From the NCBI GenBank assembly GCA_017517325.1, contig JAFWZW010000023.1:62001-126000 (forward strand): a DNA stretch of 64,000 bases, in the 5' to 3' direction. This DNA comes from Clostridia bacterium (GTDB lineage: Bacteria; Bacillota; Clostridia; Oscillospirales; SIG627). Each line of letters starts with the position of its first letter. The stretch's first letter is position 1. Positions 37,101-43,380 of this stretch are shown piece after piece. The position numbers and the translations under genes were made by a program. The notes under the pieces were generated by a model, which was given only the letters and a program-made list of their open reading frames with translations, was not told where the DNA came from and did not search any database.

Positions 37101-37145
37101 ACCCTTCTGGTTTACATCCAGCAGGTGAAGGCATACTTGGCATAA
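31188..37145 (+). CDS. Giant secreted beta-helix-like repeat protein
   Basis: A 1985-residue exported protein with a signal peptide (about residues 1-27, KKLLSVCLTVLLVCICLVGVFS) and no C-terminal anchor. From about residue 60 to 1650 it consists of short, degenerate repeats built on V-x-NN-x-x-GG-T/D-F/I-x-x-F/Y-YGG, spaced roughly 20-35 residues, which suggests a right-handed parallel beta-helix or similar solenoid. Two successive blocks of about 300 residues near the C-terminal third are clear duplicates. A non-repetitive C-terminal region of about 320 residues (from about KMVVKIWFPKSDVDTYLEMF) follows, with a pattern seen in other clostridial surface proteins. It may be an adhesin or glycan-binding structure; I see no catalytic motif. 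The start follows AGGAGG. Confidence 0.8.
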   Translation: MQNKKLLSVCLTVLLVCICLVGVFSLSVSAVTPVTWKVTGTNNAAAGEYATLQEAIDAAAAKTDWLGTDELTIEIATSTKQSFDYENGLLFEVNTIFTQANTKLPIIIKGGEISVSHVPTGSDAGLHTLIACSNDYTFKNVKMLIGDKNIEFYAGSGEVVFEDSTIYSGSNHRARFYGDNFTASAFAGWTQANVDAEKGEDGLIPVSLTFRRTNYPSADKSRFSAMTCKEDFAASGDLVSADDLNVGLTFEDSSFGTGYLRRADETDFQSSSPVGKITFNMIDTSSDNSKAIVRCLYPIGKGDKAGATNSTPIELPDFDVEINIEGGNIQNTNANYMNNRLFFIAGVKFNGNVDINISGGKFPTGATYLLNKAHINGDVSFDLADCTLGSTVCLTYGDDVSSDAVTTDVVGNVNVNITQCNFPGKTYLFYGTTVKGDALVNIAGGTYGTELNVSEGDKSTRAAGNVITNVTGGTFGILRGSFHAGRGIEEGHGFRNEMTLSNCTITTYQGSRQCPGETGKLINNVLAGTKITAFWGAYYSASAGGGNYGYVENNVSGGEITTFNGGGQLKAGYTTDLVNNITGGTIGTFVGAGNADVVGTLTNNITGGTIGKYIGTTDGMRNDEVINIVYNNMNGGTITGNFYGTGNQPSGEVYNKFDGAEIKGAYYGAYGDADFVENQFLSGKVAKAVYGTAEGTFANATNYIKGGNYCSSTKSSSRQYFVGSSGTITGTLTNIIDGNATVSDNTYLARGVVNKVVSHYHKGAFTKTVYGPDCQFDTVENHYYGTYEAKIAHHSVAGSTSAVPADQQRLVTNYIYPGAKFTTFYGGDHKDDHVVGVAKIVNNVDGASFNNFYGVGFRGVVYEVENNITGNANFGTYCGGYSLGMRNKSAVPGIISAKITNNIQSGTFANYYGGNAESHRDYTNDTIINNIYGGTFNDSIFMGSGKFNAIKEGEEGYVPGTVDKSGGWGDQEIINNIYGGTFNTRVYGTGAKGVSCETVTNTLEGGDFIGSFSGTYGAADLVTNNVRGGTYDLAGSPRNYYFGTDGSFNTNKVVNNVDGNAVFVDNWYGSNGPSNLVENHFYSIGKHTNLYGDQGVTRLVQNYFHDGFKAFAVIRGNRGTGTRLAAGEKREVENYFYNCDFSATGFRGADGGEKAFPTTSKITNYVMGGVYKEFVAGTGRGDVNEIYNVITGDATFTKYYGGSTSYFNDGADNDTHLEAVFTTTVGTESEPFTGSIGTFYGGNITNGTLDTRAIITNVINGGTFGSFYGGSAAGIDASVTTTVNAGTFNNRFYGTAVECGIVTNNLNGGDFIASFTGNTGTADQVINNINGGTYDVSGGTRNYFYGTGGAANKVVNTLNGDAVFVDNWYGTHASAKLVENHYYSIGDHTSAYGDWGLSELVQNYFHDGFVAHATIRGNRSTGAALAEGEKREVENYFYDCDFSGATFVGIDGVEKAFPTVSKITNYVMGGVHKEITAGGGRGDANEINTVITGDAEITTFYGGSVSLFDDGADTHFVPVYTNTVGTETDPFTGSIGTFYGGNKTSSRLDTYAVITNTVNGGTIGKFIGGSAAGFDTSVTNVINSGTFEGIVHGGANDATVGGAASVEGAVDVTINGGLFGGKVSTVPGGTLKVSGTIGVGSEGQIVGTEGSDITLVQHEEWITGHKYLMLPDSALEQVVILNNDASVNGQGVADFIVDAVVGFSVPQGGVMASLSLEEKMVVKIWFPKSDVDTYLEMFGKPFEYEAILDDNGTPVTLAKGNFNAPRKADVTYGGAEYYLVSLNGIGAGSFNKTFTVTGSSMAFSNSVLNLASDGIKAYAGQDVEPLFQAIYDYGASACGLDTRYDHLPYSTELPASVVNKADNAVVNFSEVTALMGDAIGLRFVGTAGANFDPAAIVVKLDGAALVNGTDYRIVNEAGNVCVDIYFKAAFMSTDMTVTIEAGGVTAFNYQTSVERTVADIVRLAPRNEKAITLLVYIQQVKAYLA
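34140..35945 (+). repeat. Internal tandem duplication, unit about 0.9 kb
   Basis: Within the giant gene, a block near 34140-35040 recurs near 35045-35945 with offset about 903-909 bp. Landmarks: NAVFVDNWYG against DAVFVDNWYG, QNYFHDGF in both, EKREVENYFY in both, SKITNYVMGGV in both, and GSIGTFYGGN in both. Silent and amino-acid differences show the copies have diverged. Confidence 0.85.
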
Positions 37146-37156
37146 ACCAAAATCAA

Positions 37157-37187
37157 GAAAGGGCAGATTTCTGCCCTTTCTTTTTTA
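37157..37187 (+). terminator. Terminator after the giant gene
   Basis: A perfect 10-bp stem GAAAGGGCAG/CTGCCCTTTC with a four-base loop and six T residues. Confidence 0.9.
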
Positions 37188-37191
37188 TATC

Positions 37192-37224
37192 AAAAAAGCG
37201 TTCGCAATTTGCGAACGCTTTTTA
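37192..37224 (-). terminator. Terminator of ddl
   Basis: AAAAAGCGTTCGC pairs with GCGAACGCTTTTT around a five-base loop; on the minus strand a T tract follows. It would also work on the plus strand. Confidence 0.8.
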
Positions 37225-37238
37225 TGGTTTATTTTTGA

Positions 37239-38294
37239 TTATTGAAACGCACTTTCGATCAACTCTTCCACCAGCTTTTCAATGGGGTGGCCCATCTCTT
37301 CCATCAGCATCGGATACATGCTGATACTGGTAAAGCCGGGGAGGGTGTTGATCTCGTTGAATACGATCTCGCCCGTCTCATTTTCAAGGAAGAAATCAAT
37401 GCGGGAAAGGCCGCGGCAATCCAAAATGCGGAAAATGCGCGTTGCCGCCTGCTGAACCTCTTCCACGGCGCCGGGGCGCAGATCGGGGTTGGTATCGGTC
37501 ACGGAGGTGGCGTCAGCGTACTTTGCATCGTAGGAATAAAAATCGGCCGTTGCGCGGATCTCGCCTACCCGTGAGGGAATGAGAGTTCCGTTATCCAGCA
37601 CCGCACATTCGATCTCTCTTCCGAAGATCGCCTTTTCAAGTAGCACCTTGTTATCATGCTCAAAGGCAAGCTCCACCGCTTCCTTCAGCTCATCAAGACT
37701 CTTTGCTTTGGAGACTCCGCAGGAGGAGCCCGCCTTGCATGGCTTAGCAAAAATAGGGAAGCCAAAGGCTTTTGCCGCTTCCGCAATTTTTCGCTCTTTT
37801 TCTTCGGGTGGATCCTTTTCAAGGAGAAGAAAATAGGGTGCCTGACGTATACCAAGCTTTTCTACGATCAGTTTCGTATAGGATTTATCCATACAAACGG
37901 CGGAGGATAAAAGCCCGCAGCCAACGTAGGGAATGGCAAGCATATCCAGTAGACCCTGAATGGTGCCGTCTTCACCGTTTTTACCGTGGAGAACGGGGAA
38001 TACAACGTCGATTTCGATCTGCTCGACCTTGCCGCCGCGGAATACCGTAAGCCCCGGATATTGGGAATGGGTAAGAAAAGAAGCGGGGTGCTTTTCGGCA
38101 GAATCGATCCAGGCAGCGTTGGGGATCAGAGCGGTGTCGCCTTCGTAAAGGTACCAGTCGCCCTTTTGGGTGATCCCTACGGGAATTACCCGATAACGAT
38201 CCTTGGGAATGCTGTTTATAATGGTATAAGCGGATTTGCAGGAAACGAAGTATTCGCTTGATTTTCCGCCAAAAAGAACACAAACGTTTTTCAT
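37239..38294 (-). CDS. ddl: D-alanine--D-alanine ligase family protein (VanG/Ddl-like ATP-grasp)
   Basis: A 351-residue ATP-grasp ligase that should join two D-amino acids for the peptidoglycan stem. Visible motifs: the N-terminal FGGKSSEYFVSCKSA (GG-S-EHEVS in classic Ddl), HGKNGEDGT, the ATP-binding FAKPCKAGSSCGVSK, and the C-terminal EIVFNEINTLPGFTS. The SSEY, HGKNGEDG and GSS-G-SK forms recall VanG-type ligases, which can use D-Ser or D-lactate, but no vanXY, vanT or vanRS genes are near, so a housekeeping role is more likely. The start at 38294 follows GGAGG and excludes upstream sequence with no family match. It is monocistronic between terminators. Confidence 0.9.
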   Translation of the reverse strand: MKNVCVLFGGKSSEYFVSCKSAYTIINSIPKDRYRVIPVGITQKGDWYLYEGDTALIPNAAWIDSAEKHPASFLTHSQYPGLTVFRGGKVEQIEIDVVFPVLHGKNGEDGTIQGLLDMLAIPYVGCGLLSSAVCMDKSYTKLIVEKLGIRQAPYFLLLEKDPPEEKERKIAEAAKAFGFPIFAKPCKAGSSCGVSKAKSLDELKEAVELAFEHDNKVLLEKAIFGREIECAVLDNGTLIPSRVGEIRATADFYSYDAKYADATSVTDTNPDLRPGAVEEVQQAATRIFRILDCRGLSRIDFFLENETGEIVFNEINTLPGFTSISMYPMLMEEMGHPIEKLVEELIESAFQ

Positions 38295-38443
38295 CGGATC
38301 ATTCCTCCGTTGGTGATAGCAGAGCCCGTGCATACCCTTTGTTTCAGAAGGACTATAACGCGGATCAACAAGTAATAAAATACCATATTCACTTAAAAAT
38401 GTCAACCGCGGGGAAAAGGGTATTTTGGAAATACTACCGGGCT

Positions 38444-39622
38444 TTAAGAGCGGTTTCCGAGCATTTGCGCAAAGGCCCGTGCCGCAAAGCGGGCGGCGTT
38501 TTCCGCTTCCTCCAGCGTATTGGCAGCGCTCCCTACCTCAAGAAGCATGCAGCCGGGGCGGTATTCCTGATTGAAACGGGCGGTGCGCAGGTAAAGAGAA
38601 CGGGAAAGGGAGGGGAAAAGGGAATCCATACTGTCCTTAAAGGCGGTGGCAACCACCAGGTTTTGTTTCCAGTTGGGGTGCCTTCCGTTTTGATTGGTGC
38701 CTACTACCAGCATCACCTGCGCAGAGGGCGTGCCTTCAATTTCCGTATATGTCTTGACCCAGCTTTCTCCCCTTACAACGCTGTCGCGGTGCAGGTCGAT
38801 CACGTATTGAATGGAGGGGTACTGCGCCAGCATCGCCTTGACCGTTTCGGCGGAATTGACGTAAGCGTCGTTGAAGTCGTCTTTGTCGTGCATAGTGGTG
38901 CAATGAATGGCGGGAACTCCGAGTTCTGTGAGTGTTTCGGTAAAGACGTTTCCCACCTGCACCACACTTCTTGTGGGATCGTCTGTTCGAAAGGAGGTTT
39001 CTCCCTCAATAAAATAGCTTTCGACTCCCTCAGGTGCAAAGTCTGAAAGGTTGGTGTCGTCTTGAAAATAGCATTCCGTTCCGTGGGTGTGAAGCACTAA
39101 TACCAGCGGCTTTTCTTCTGCCGCCGTAACGGGGCAGGGAAAGGCATCGTTTCGCGCCCCTTCAATATCAATGGTGTATTTGGTGGTGTTGATAAAGTAA
39201 GAAGGGGAGGAAAGATCTACCCGCACCACGGGGGTCGCCCCGACGGGAAGTGCATCGTAGATCACCGAAGGAACTTTTTCTTCTGTTTCAGGTTCGGGCT
39301 TTGGTTCGGGGAGCTTTGTCAGATAGCCCGCAGAACCGACCAAGGCCGGCAAAGAGGTGTTTTGAGGAATCAATTCGGGTGACAGAAAATATAACCCCGA
39401 ATCTACGGGTTCCTCCGCAAGGGTTGCACCCACCGCCGCCATCACCGTTTTCTCCCCCGCCGCTGCGAAGAGGGCTTCCGCCTCGGTAGCGCCAACGGAA
39501 TTAATGAGAAAAAGCAGAGCCACCATCATGCCGCAAAAAAGCGGCAGAATGGCGTAGGTTACCGCGTAGGTGAGAAACCGTTTCCAGATTCGTTTGATCC
39601 TGCGTTTTGTTTGTTCTTTCAT
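38444..39622 (-). CDS. spoIIP: Stage II sporulation protein P
   Basis: A 392-residue membrane-anchored wall hydrolase. A cytoplasmic basic stretch precedes one membrane helix (about residues 14-36, ending GMMVALLFLI), followed by a linker and the SpoIIP domain with LVLHTHGTECY, the metal/catalytic histidine and glutamate, VIDLHRDS, and CMLLEVGSAANTLEEA. With SpoIID and SpoIIM it degrades septal peptidoglycan and drives engulfment (family knowledge). It starts three bases after gpr, so gpr-spoIIP is an operon as in Bacillus. Confidence 0.95.
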   Translation of the reverse strand: MKEQTKRRIKRIWKRFLTYAVTYAILPLFCGMMVALLFLINSVGATEAEALFAAAGEKTVMAAVGATLAEEPVDSGLYFLSPELIPQNTSLPALVGSAGYLTKLPEPKPEPETEEKVPSVIYDALPVGATPVVRVDLSSPSYFINTTKYTIDIEGARNDAFPCPVTAAEEKPLVLVLHTHGTECYFQDDTNLSDFAPEGVESYFIEGETSFRTDDPTRSVVQVGNVFTETLTELGVPAIHCTTMHDKDDFNDAYVNSAETVKAMLAQYPSIQYVIDLHRDSVVRGESWVKTYTEIEGTPSAQVMLVVGTNQNGRHPNWKQNLVVATAFKDSMDSLFPSLSRSLYLRTARFNQEYRPGCMLLEVGSAANTLEEAENAARFAARAFAQMLGNRS

Positions 39623-39625
39623 TTT

Positions 39626-40543
39626 TTACCCCACAAGCGTCAGCATATCTTCGAAGGTAAGGGAACGGTTCAGGGCTAAGTTGATGCCGTAACCGATAAA
39701 GGTCCCCATTACGTTGATGATCTGATCCGTTTCCTTCGGTGTTACGAAAAAGTTCAAAGGGTTGCGGCTCCATTCTCTTCGGATCTCCTCTGCGTCAAGG
39801 TCATCGCCGGTGAATTGGCGAATGGCGTCGGCGGCAAGGGTGGCGGCATCAACCACGGTGGGCGTGCCGATACTGATCACGGGCACACCCAATTCTCTCT
39901 CGTTTAAGGCAGGGCGCCCATTGCCGATCCCTGAACCGGGGCAAAGACCTGTGTCGGATATCTGAATGGTACTCACCAGTCGGTCAAGGTCGCGGCTTGC
40001 CAGTGCGTCGATGACGATGATAGCCTCGGGCTTTATATGCTCGGTTACGCCCTTTACGATGTGAGCGCTCTCGATCCCCGTTTGTCCTAATACCCCGGGG
40101 GTTATGGCGCACACGTTCCAAAGCCCCAGATCCTCAAAAATGGCTGGGCGCTCGACCCGAAGGTGGCGGGTCACAAGCAGACTTTTCACTGCCGCAGGGC
40201 CAACGGCGTCTGCGGTAATGCTTCGGTTTCCGAGCCCCACCACCAGAACGGAGCCGTTTCCTTTCAGGTGCCGCTCGAGCAATGGTGCCAGAAATTCACG
40301 AAATGCCAGCACCTTTTCCCGAAATAGCTCGCGGTCGTCCAGCCAGAGCTTGCCCGTGTTCAGGGTCAGGTATCGCCCTGCAGGCTTCCCCGTAAGCTTT
40401 TCTCCCTTTTCGTTTTGTATGTGCACTTCCTCCGATACCATAGGCCCGCAAAGCCCTTTTTTACACTCTATGCCCTCCGCCTTTGAATTATGAGACAAAA
40501 TATCGTGGCAGATTTCAATAGCAAGATCGGTACGTATTTGCAT
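39626..40543 (-). CDS. gpr: Germination protease GPR
   Basis: A 305-residue aspartic-type endopeptidase that degrades small acid-soluble spore proteins during outgrowth. Matches to the family include MQIRTDLAIEICHD, the conserved VVGLGNRSITADAVGP, VIDALASRDLDRL, ISDTGLCPGSGIGN and VISIGTPTVVDA. It is made as a zymogen that self-processes near the N-terminus (family knowledge). The start at 40543 is preferred because AAAGG lies about nine bases upstream; an ATG at 40552 sits directly on the ribosome site. It is divergent from rpsT, with spoIIP immediately downstream. Confidence 0.95.
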   Translation of the reverse strand: MQIRTDLAIEICHDILSHNSKAEGIECKKGLCGPMVSEEVHIQNEKGEKLTGKPAGRYLTLNTGKLWLDDRELFREKVLAFREFLAPLLERHLKGNGSVLVVGLGNRSITADAVGPAAVKSLLVTRHLRVERPAIFEDLGLWNVCAITPGVLGQTGIESAHIVKGVTEHIKPEAIIVIDALASRDLDRLVSTIQISDTGLCPGSGIGNGRPALNERELGVPVISIGTPTVVDAATLAADAIRQFTGDDLDAEEIRREWSRNPLNFFVTPKETDQIINVMGTFIGYGINLALNRSLTFEDMLTLVG

Positions 40544-40632
40544 TTTTCTCATCCTTTCCGTTGTTTTTTGATCCAAAATATTCTTCCGTTGGCTATTCTT
40601 GACATTTTTTTGAAAAAAATTTCTGAAAAGAC

Positions 40633-40661
40633 TTGTTTTTTTTTTGAAACGGTGTTATTAT
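40633..40661 (+). promoter_or_regulatory. Probable promoter of rpsT
   Basis: TTGTTT (40633-40638) and TATTAT (40656-40661) with 17 bp between them. A TTGACA at 40599-40604 lies further upstream with no good -10 partner. The -35 here is weak, so the assignment is tentative. Confidence 0.5.
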
Positions 40662-40695
40662 TACTCTGTTAAGTATCGTCAAGGAGGTGAATCGT

Positions 40696-40959
40696 TTGCC
40701 GAATATCAAGTCCGCAAAGAAGCGCGTGTTGGTTTCTGAAAAGAAGGCTGAGATCAACAAGGCTTTTGTTACCACAGTAAAGACCACTGCCAAGAAGTTT
40801 GATAAGGCTGTGGAAGAAGGAAACAAGGAAGCCGTTCAGGCAGCTTACAAGGAAGCAGTCAAAAAGATTGATACCGCAGTTGCCAAGGGCTATGTTCATA
40901 AGAACACTGCAGCAAGAAGAAAGAGCCAGATGACCAAAAAGCTCAACGCTGCCGAGTAA
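40696..40959 (+). CDS. rpsT: Small ribosomal subunit protein bS20 (TTG start)
   Basis: An 87-residue basic, helical protein beginning PNIKSAKKRV after the start and ending NTAARRKSQMTKKLNAAE, the bS20 signature. The start is TTG at 40696, placed six bases after a perfect AAGGAGGTGA (40681-40690). An in-frame GTG at 40687 overlaps that site and is rejected. In E. coli rpsT also uses a UUG start that is needed for autoregulation (established knowledge); whether that holds here is inference. Confidence 0.96.
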   Translation: MPNIKSAKKRVLVSEKKAEINKAFVTTVKTTAKKFDKAVEEGNKEAVQAAYKEAVKKIDTAVAKGYVHKNTAARRKSQMTKKLNAAE

Positions 40960-40976
40960 GAACAACGATGCATGAA

Positions 40977-41005
40977 AAGCTACGAAATTCTCGTGGCTTT
41001 TTTTG
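40977..41005 (+). terminator. Terminator after rpsT
   Basis: AGCTACGA (40979-40986 region) pairs with TCGTGGCT, followed by seven T residues. It overlaps the 3' end of the convergent M50 protease gene. Confidence 0.8.
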
Positions 41006-41576
41006 TTTGCCCTTCTAAAATTTCAAGAAATGAAAAAACCAGCAGAGAAGCGTTATGAAAGCGGATCAGCGCCCAAATCCCCAAAAGGGCAATGAATACG
41101 AAGAAGAGACGGTGCAGGGGTAAGAGAAATCGCTCCGCCGTTTCCTCATCCCGCCGCAGGGAAAGTGCGGCGTGCAGAGCTTGGTAGCCGTCCAGCCCCT
41201 TAACGGGCATTAAATTGAAAAAGAGAAAAAGCCCGTTGCAAAAGAAAAAGTAAAGCAAGAGAAATGAAAAATGAAAACGCAGAAAAAGAAAGGTCACCAG
41301 CATTGCGGTGCCGTTGGCCACGGGGCCTGCGCTGTGGATCAGTACTTCTTTTCGGTAGGGCGCAAGGGAAAGATCCAGGCGAAGACTGGCCCCGGCGGGA
41401 GTCAGCAGAAAGCCTTTGGGGCGATAGCCTAAAGCGATTGCCGCAAAAAGGTGCCCCGCTTCGTGGATCAGGGCGGCTAAAAGAAAAAGCCCTACCTCGG
41501 AAAGGCTCCCCGTTCGCAGCAGGAGATAAAGGGGGAGGGCAAAGAGAAAAAATGAAAAAAGCCCCGCCCCTTTCAT
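40980..41576 (-). CDS. M50-family intramembrane metalloprotease (SpoIVFB-like)
   Basis: A 198-residue integral membrane protein with several hydrophobic helices. The zinc motif is HEAGH near residue 37 and the third ligand region is NLMPVKGLDG near residue 130, both typical of site-2 proteases. SpoIVFB processes pro-sigma-K in the mother cell; size and topology match it, but other M50 enzymes are similar, so the pro-sigma-K role is inference. The start at 41576 overlaps the stop of a small upstream gene by four bases (ATGA). The ATG at 41600 is less likely. Confidence 0.82.
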   Translation of the reverse strand: MKGAGLFSFFLFALPLYLLLRTGSLSEVGLFLLAALIHEAGHLFAAIALGYRPKGFLLTPAGASLRLDLSLAPYRKEVLIHSAGPVANGTAMLVTFLFLRFHFSFLLLYFFFCNGLFLFFNLMPVKGLDGYQALHAALSLRRDEETAERFLLPLHRLFFVFIALLGIWALIRFHNASLLVFSFLEILEGQTKKATRIS

Positions 41577-41785
41577 AGGTAATAAGCCCCTTCTTTCCAT
41601 CCGAATACCTGAAGGGCTTCTTCTTCCTCCAGATCAAAGACTGCCCGTGCCCTTTGACTTTGGAACAACGCGTCAAAGAAGGAAAGAGAGCCTTGCTTCA
41701 GGGAAGAAGTGCCCGCAGGAGCAAAGAGCAGGGCGAGAGAAAGGAGAAAAAGAACGACTGAAAGAGCGAAACGTTTTTTCTTCAT
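41573..41785 (-). CDS. Small membrane or secreted protein coupled to the M50 protease
   Basis: A 70-residue protein: basic start MKKKRF, one hydrophobic helix (ALSVVLFLLSLALLFAPAG), then an acidic-aromatic tail with LSFFDALFQ and FDLEEEEALQVFGW. GAGGTG precedes the ATG. Its stop overlaps the protease start (ATGA), so the two are almost certainly translated together. I recognise no family. By position it could regulate or hold the protease, as SpoIVFA and BofA do in Bacillus, but it has no visible similarity to either, and its size is far smaller than SpoIVFA. Confidence 0.7.
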   Translation of the reverse strand: MKKKRFALSVVLFLLSLALLFAPAGTSSLKQGSLSFFDALFQSQRARAVFDLEEEEALQVFGWKEGAYYL

Positions 41786-41810
41786 ATAACACCTCATATT
41801 TTGGGAAAAT

Positions 41811-41840
41811 ATTGTTGGATTGTTCATAAAAAACATATTG
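41811..41840 (-). promoter_or_regulatory. Possible sigma-E (mother-cell) promoter of the small gene-M50 pair
   Basis: On the minus strand CAATATG (complement of 41834-41840), 15 bp, then CCAACAAT (complement of 41811-41818), compared with sigma-E KMATATT-N14/15-CATACAMT. Two mismatches fall in each box. Confidence 0.4.
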
Positions 41841-41866
41841 ACATCGGGGTTTTTTTATTCTATAAT
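41838..41866 (+). promoter_or_regulatory. Sigma-A promoter of the DUF4430-like lipoprotein
   Basis: Perfect TTGACA (41838-41843) and TATAAT (41861-41866), 17 bp apart, 54 bases before the start codon. Confidence 0.9.
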
Positions 41867-41919
41867 TCTCCTTGCGGAAGAAATCTCTTCCAATTATTTT
41901 TTGAAACGAGGTAAATGAA

Positions 41920-42342
41920 ATGAAAAAACTGTTTTGTGTTTTGCTTGCCGTTTTGATGATCGTTCCTATGTTCGCCGCTTGCGGCGCAAAGGAAGAGGGT
42001 ACTCAGGTTGAAGTTGCAAACGTAAAGGTTTACCGTTACAACGATAACACCGCAACCGAAACCACCCTGATCTATGAAGGCCCCATCACTGCTACCGTAG
42101 CAGAAGGTGCCACCCTCACCGTGAAGGACATCGTTCTCGGCTTTGACTCTGCCGCAGTTTACGATGAAGATACCTCCAGATTCATCAAGATCAGCAGCCT
42201 TTCTGCTGATACCGAGTGGTTCTGGAACTATCAGGTGAACGGCGCTCCTATGGGTCTGGCTCAGGAAGTTCAGGCAACTGATGCCATTGAGCTCATCTAC
42301 GAGCCCCTGAACAAGGTAACCGCTACCGAAACCGCTGCATAA
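41920..42342 (+). CDS. DUF4430-like lipoprotein
   Basis: A 140-residue exported lipoprotein. The signal peptide ends in a lipobox, MFAAC, with Cys21 as the lipidated residue. The mature part contains the pattern of DUF4430 (transcobalamin-like) domains: an L-V-KDIV segment, FIKISS, WFWNYQVNGAPMGLAQEV and DAIELIYEPL. Proteins with this domain in Clostridia are often linked to cobalamin or cell-surface binding; no cobalamin genes are near, so ligand and role are open. Confidence 0.75.
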   Translation: MKKLFCVLLAVLMIVPMFAACGAKEEGTQVEVANVKVYRYNDNTATETTLIYEGPITATVAEGATLTVKDIVLGFDSAAVYDEDTSRFIKISSLSADTEWFWNYQVNGAPMGLAQEVQATDAIELIYEPLNKVTATETAA

Positions 42343-42365
42343 TCCGATCAAATAAAAAAACGAAA

Positions 42366-42391
42366 AAACGGGAGCTTTCCCGTTTTTTTGT
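42366..42391 (+). terminator. Terminator after the lipoprotein gene
   Basis: AACGGGA pairs with TCCCGTT around a short loop, followed by seven T residues. It lies 18 bases before the next start, so the permease may be read through it. Confidence 0.8.
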
Positions 42392-42408
42392 TGTAGGTAA
42401 AAAAATAA

Positions 42409-43347
42409 ATGAAAGAGAAATTCAATCAGATCAAAGGCCCTTTGTTTCTGTTTTTGGCGGCAATGGTCTGGGGCGCAAGCTTCGTGGCGCAGGATCTTGC
42501 CAGCGATTCGGTGGGCCCCTTTACCTTTAACGGAAGTCGAATGTTTTTGGGTGGGCTTTGTCTCATTCCTGTGGTTTGGATCAAGAATCGCGGTAAACTT
42601 TTCGGATCCGTTCCAACGAAAGAAGATAAAAAGAATCTTCTGCTGGGCGGTATCGTTTGCGGAACGGTGGTGTTCTTTGCCGCCTATCTTCAGCAGTTGG
42701 GGATCCAGCTGGGTACCAGTGCGGGGAAAAGCGGCTTTATCACCGCAATGTATGTGATCCTCGTTCCCATTGTGGGTATCTTCTTTAAAAAGAAATTGCG
42801 CCCTGCCATTTGGCTTTGTGTGCTATGTGCCGCCGTGGGAATGTATTTTCTTTGTATGGCAGATTTTTCCGCAGGCTTTTCAGGCCTGATCCGTTCTCTT
42901 TCTATGGAGATCGGCGATCTTGCCACCTTCGGCTGTTCCATCTGCTTTACCTTTCACATTCTCGCTATTGATCATTTTGCCCCCAAGACCGATGGCGTCT
43001 TCCTCTCAAGCGTTCAGTTTTTGTTTGCGGGAAGTCTTGGTATCCTTGCCATGCTCCTTTTGGAGGCACCCACCCTTGGTGGGATCCTTGCGGCAGGCGG
43101 TGCCATTCTCTATGCAGCGGTGTTCTCCTGCGGCATCGGTTATACCTTCCAGATCTTAGGGCAAACCTCAACGCCACCGGTGATCGCTTCCATCATTATG
43201 TGTCTGGAATCGGTATTTGCGGTGCTTTCCGACACTGTTTTCCTAAAAACTCCTATGTCTCTTGAGGAGGTATTGGGGTGCTGCTTTATGTTCGTTGCCA
43301 TTATTTCCTCAAACCTTGTAGATCTGCTCCCACAAAAAAAGAAGTAA
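42409..43347 (+). CDS. EamA/DMT-family permease
   Basis: A 312-residue integral membrane protein of the drug/metabolite transporter superfamily: ten hydrophobic helices as two EamA repeats, the first opening with FLAAMVWGASFVAQDLA. Substrate cannot be inferred. The start follows only a weak ribosome site. No separate promoter is seen, and the terminator just upstream suggests low or conditional expression from the lipoprotein promoter. Confidence 0.88.
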   Translation: MKEKFNQIKGPLFLFLAAMVWGASFVAQDLASDSVGPFTFNGSRMFLGGLCLIPVVWIKNRGKLFGSVPTKEDKKNLLLGGIVCGTVVFFAAYLQQLGIQLGTSAGKSGFITAMYVILVPIVGIFFKKKLRPAIWLCVLCAAVGMYFLCMADFSAGFSGLIRSLSMEIGDLATFGCSICFTFHILAIDHFAPKTDGVFLSSVQFLFAGSLGILAMLLLEAPTLGGILAAGGAILYAAVFSCGIGYTFQILGQTSTPPVIASIIMCLESVFAVLSDTVFLKTPMSLEEVLGCCFMFVAIISSNLVDLLPQKKK

Positions 43348-43348
43348 C

Positions 43349-43379
43349 AAAAAAGCGTTCCGATCGGAACGCTTTTTTT
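43349..43379. terminator. Bidirectional terminator between the permease and Lrp genes
   Basis: Perfect palindrome with stem AAAAAAGCGTTCC/GGAACGCTTTTTT around GATC; serves both convergent genes. Confidence 0.9.
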
Positions 43380-43380
43380 G

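Noticed and set aside
37239..38294. Vancomycin-resistance cluster
   Set aside because: No vanXY, vanT, vanW or two-component genes are linked; only motif similarity in the ligase.
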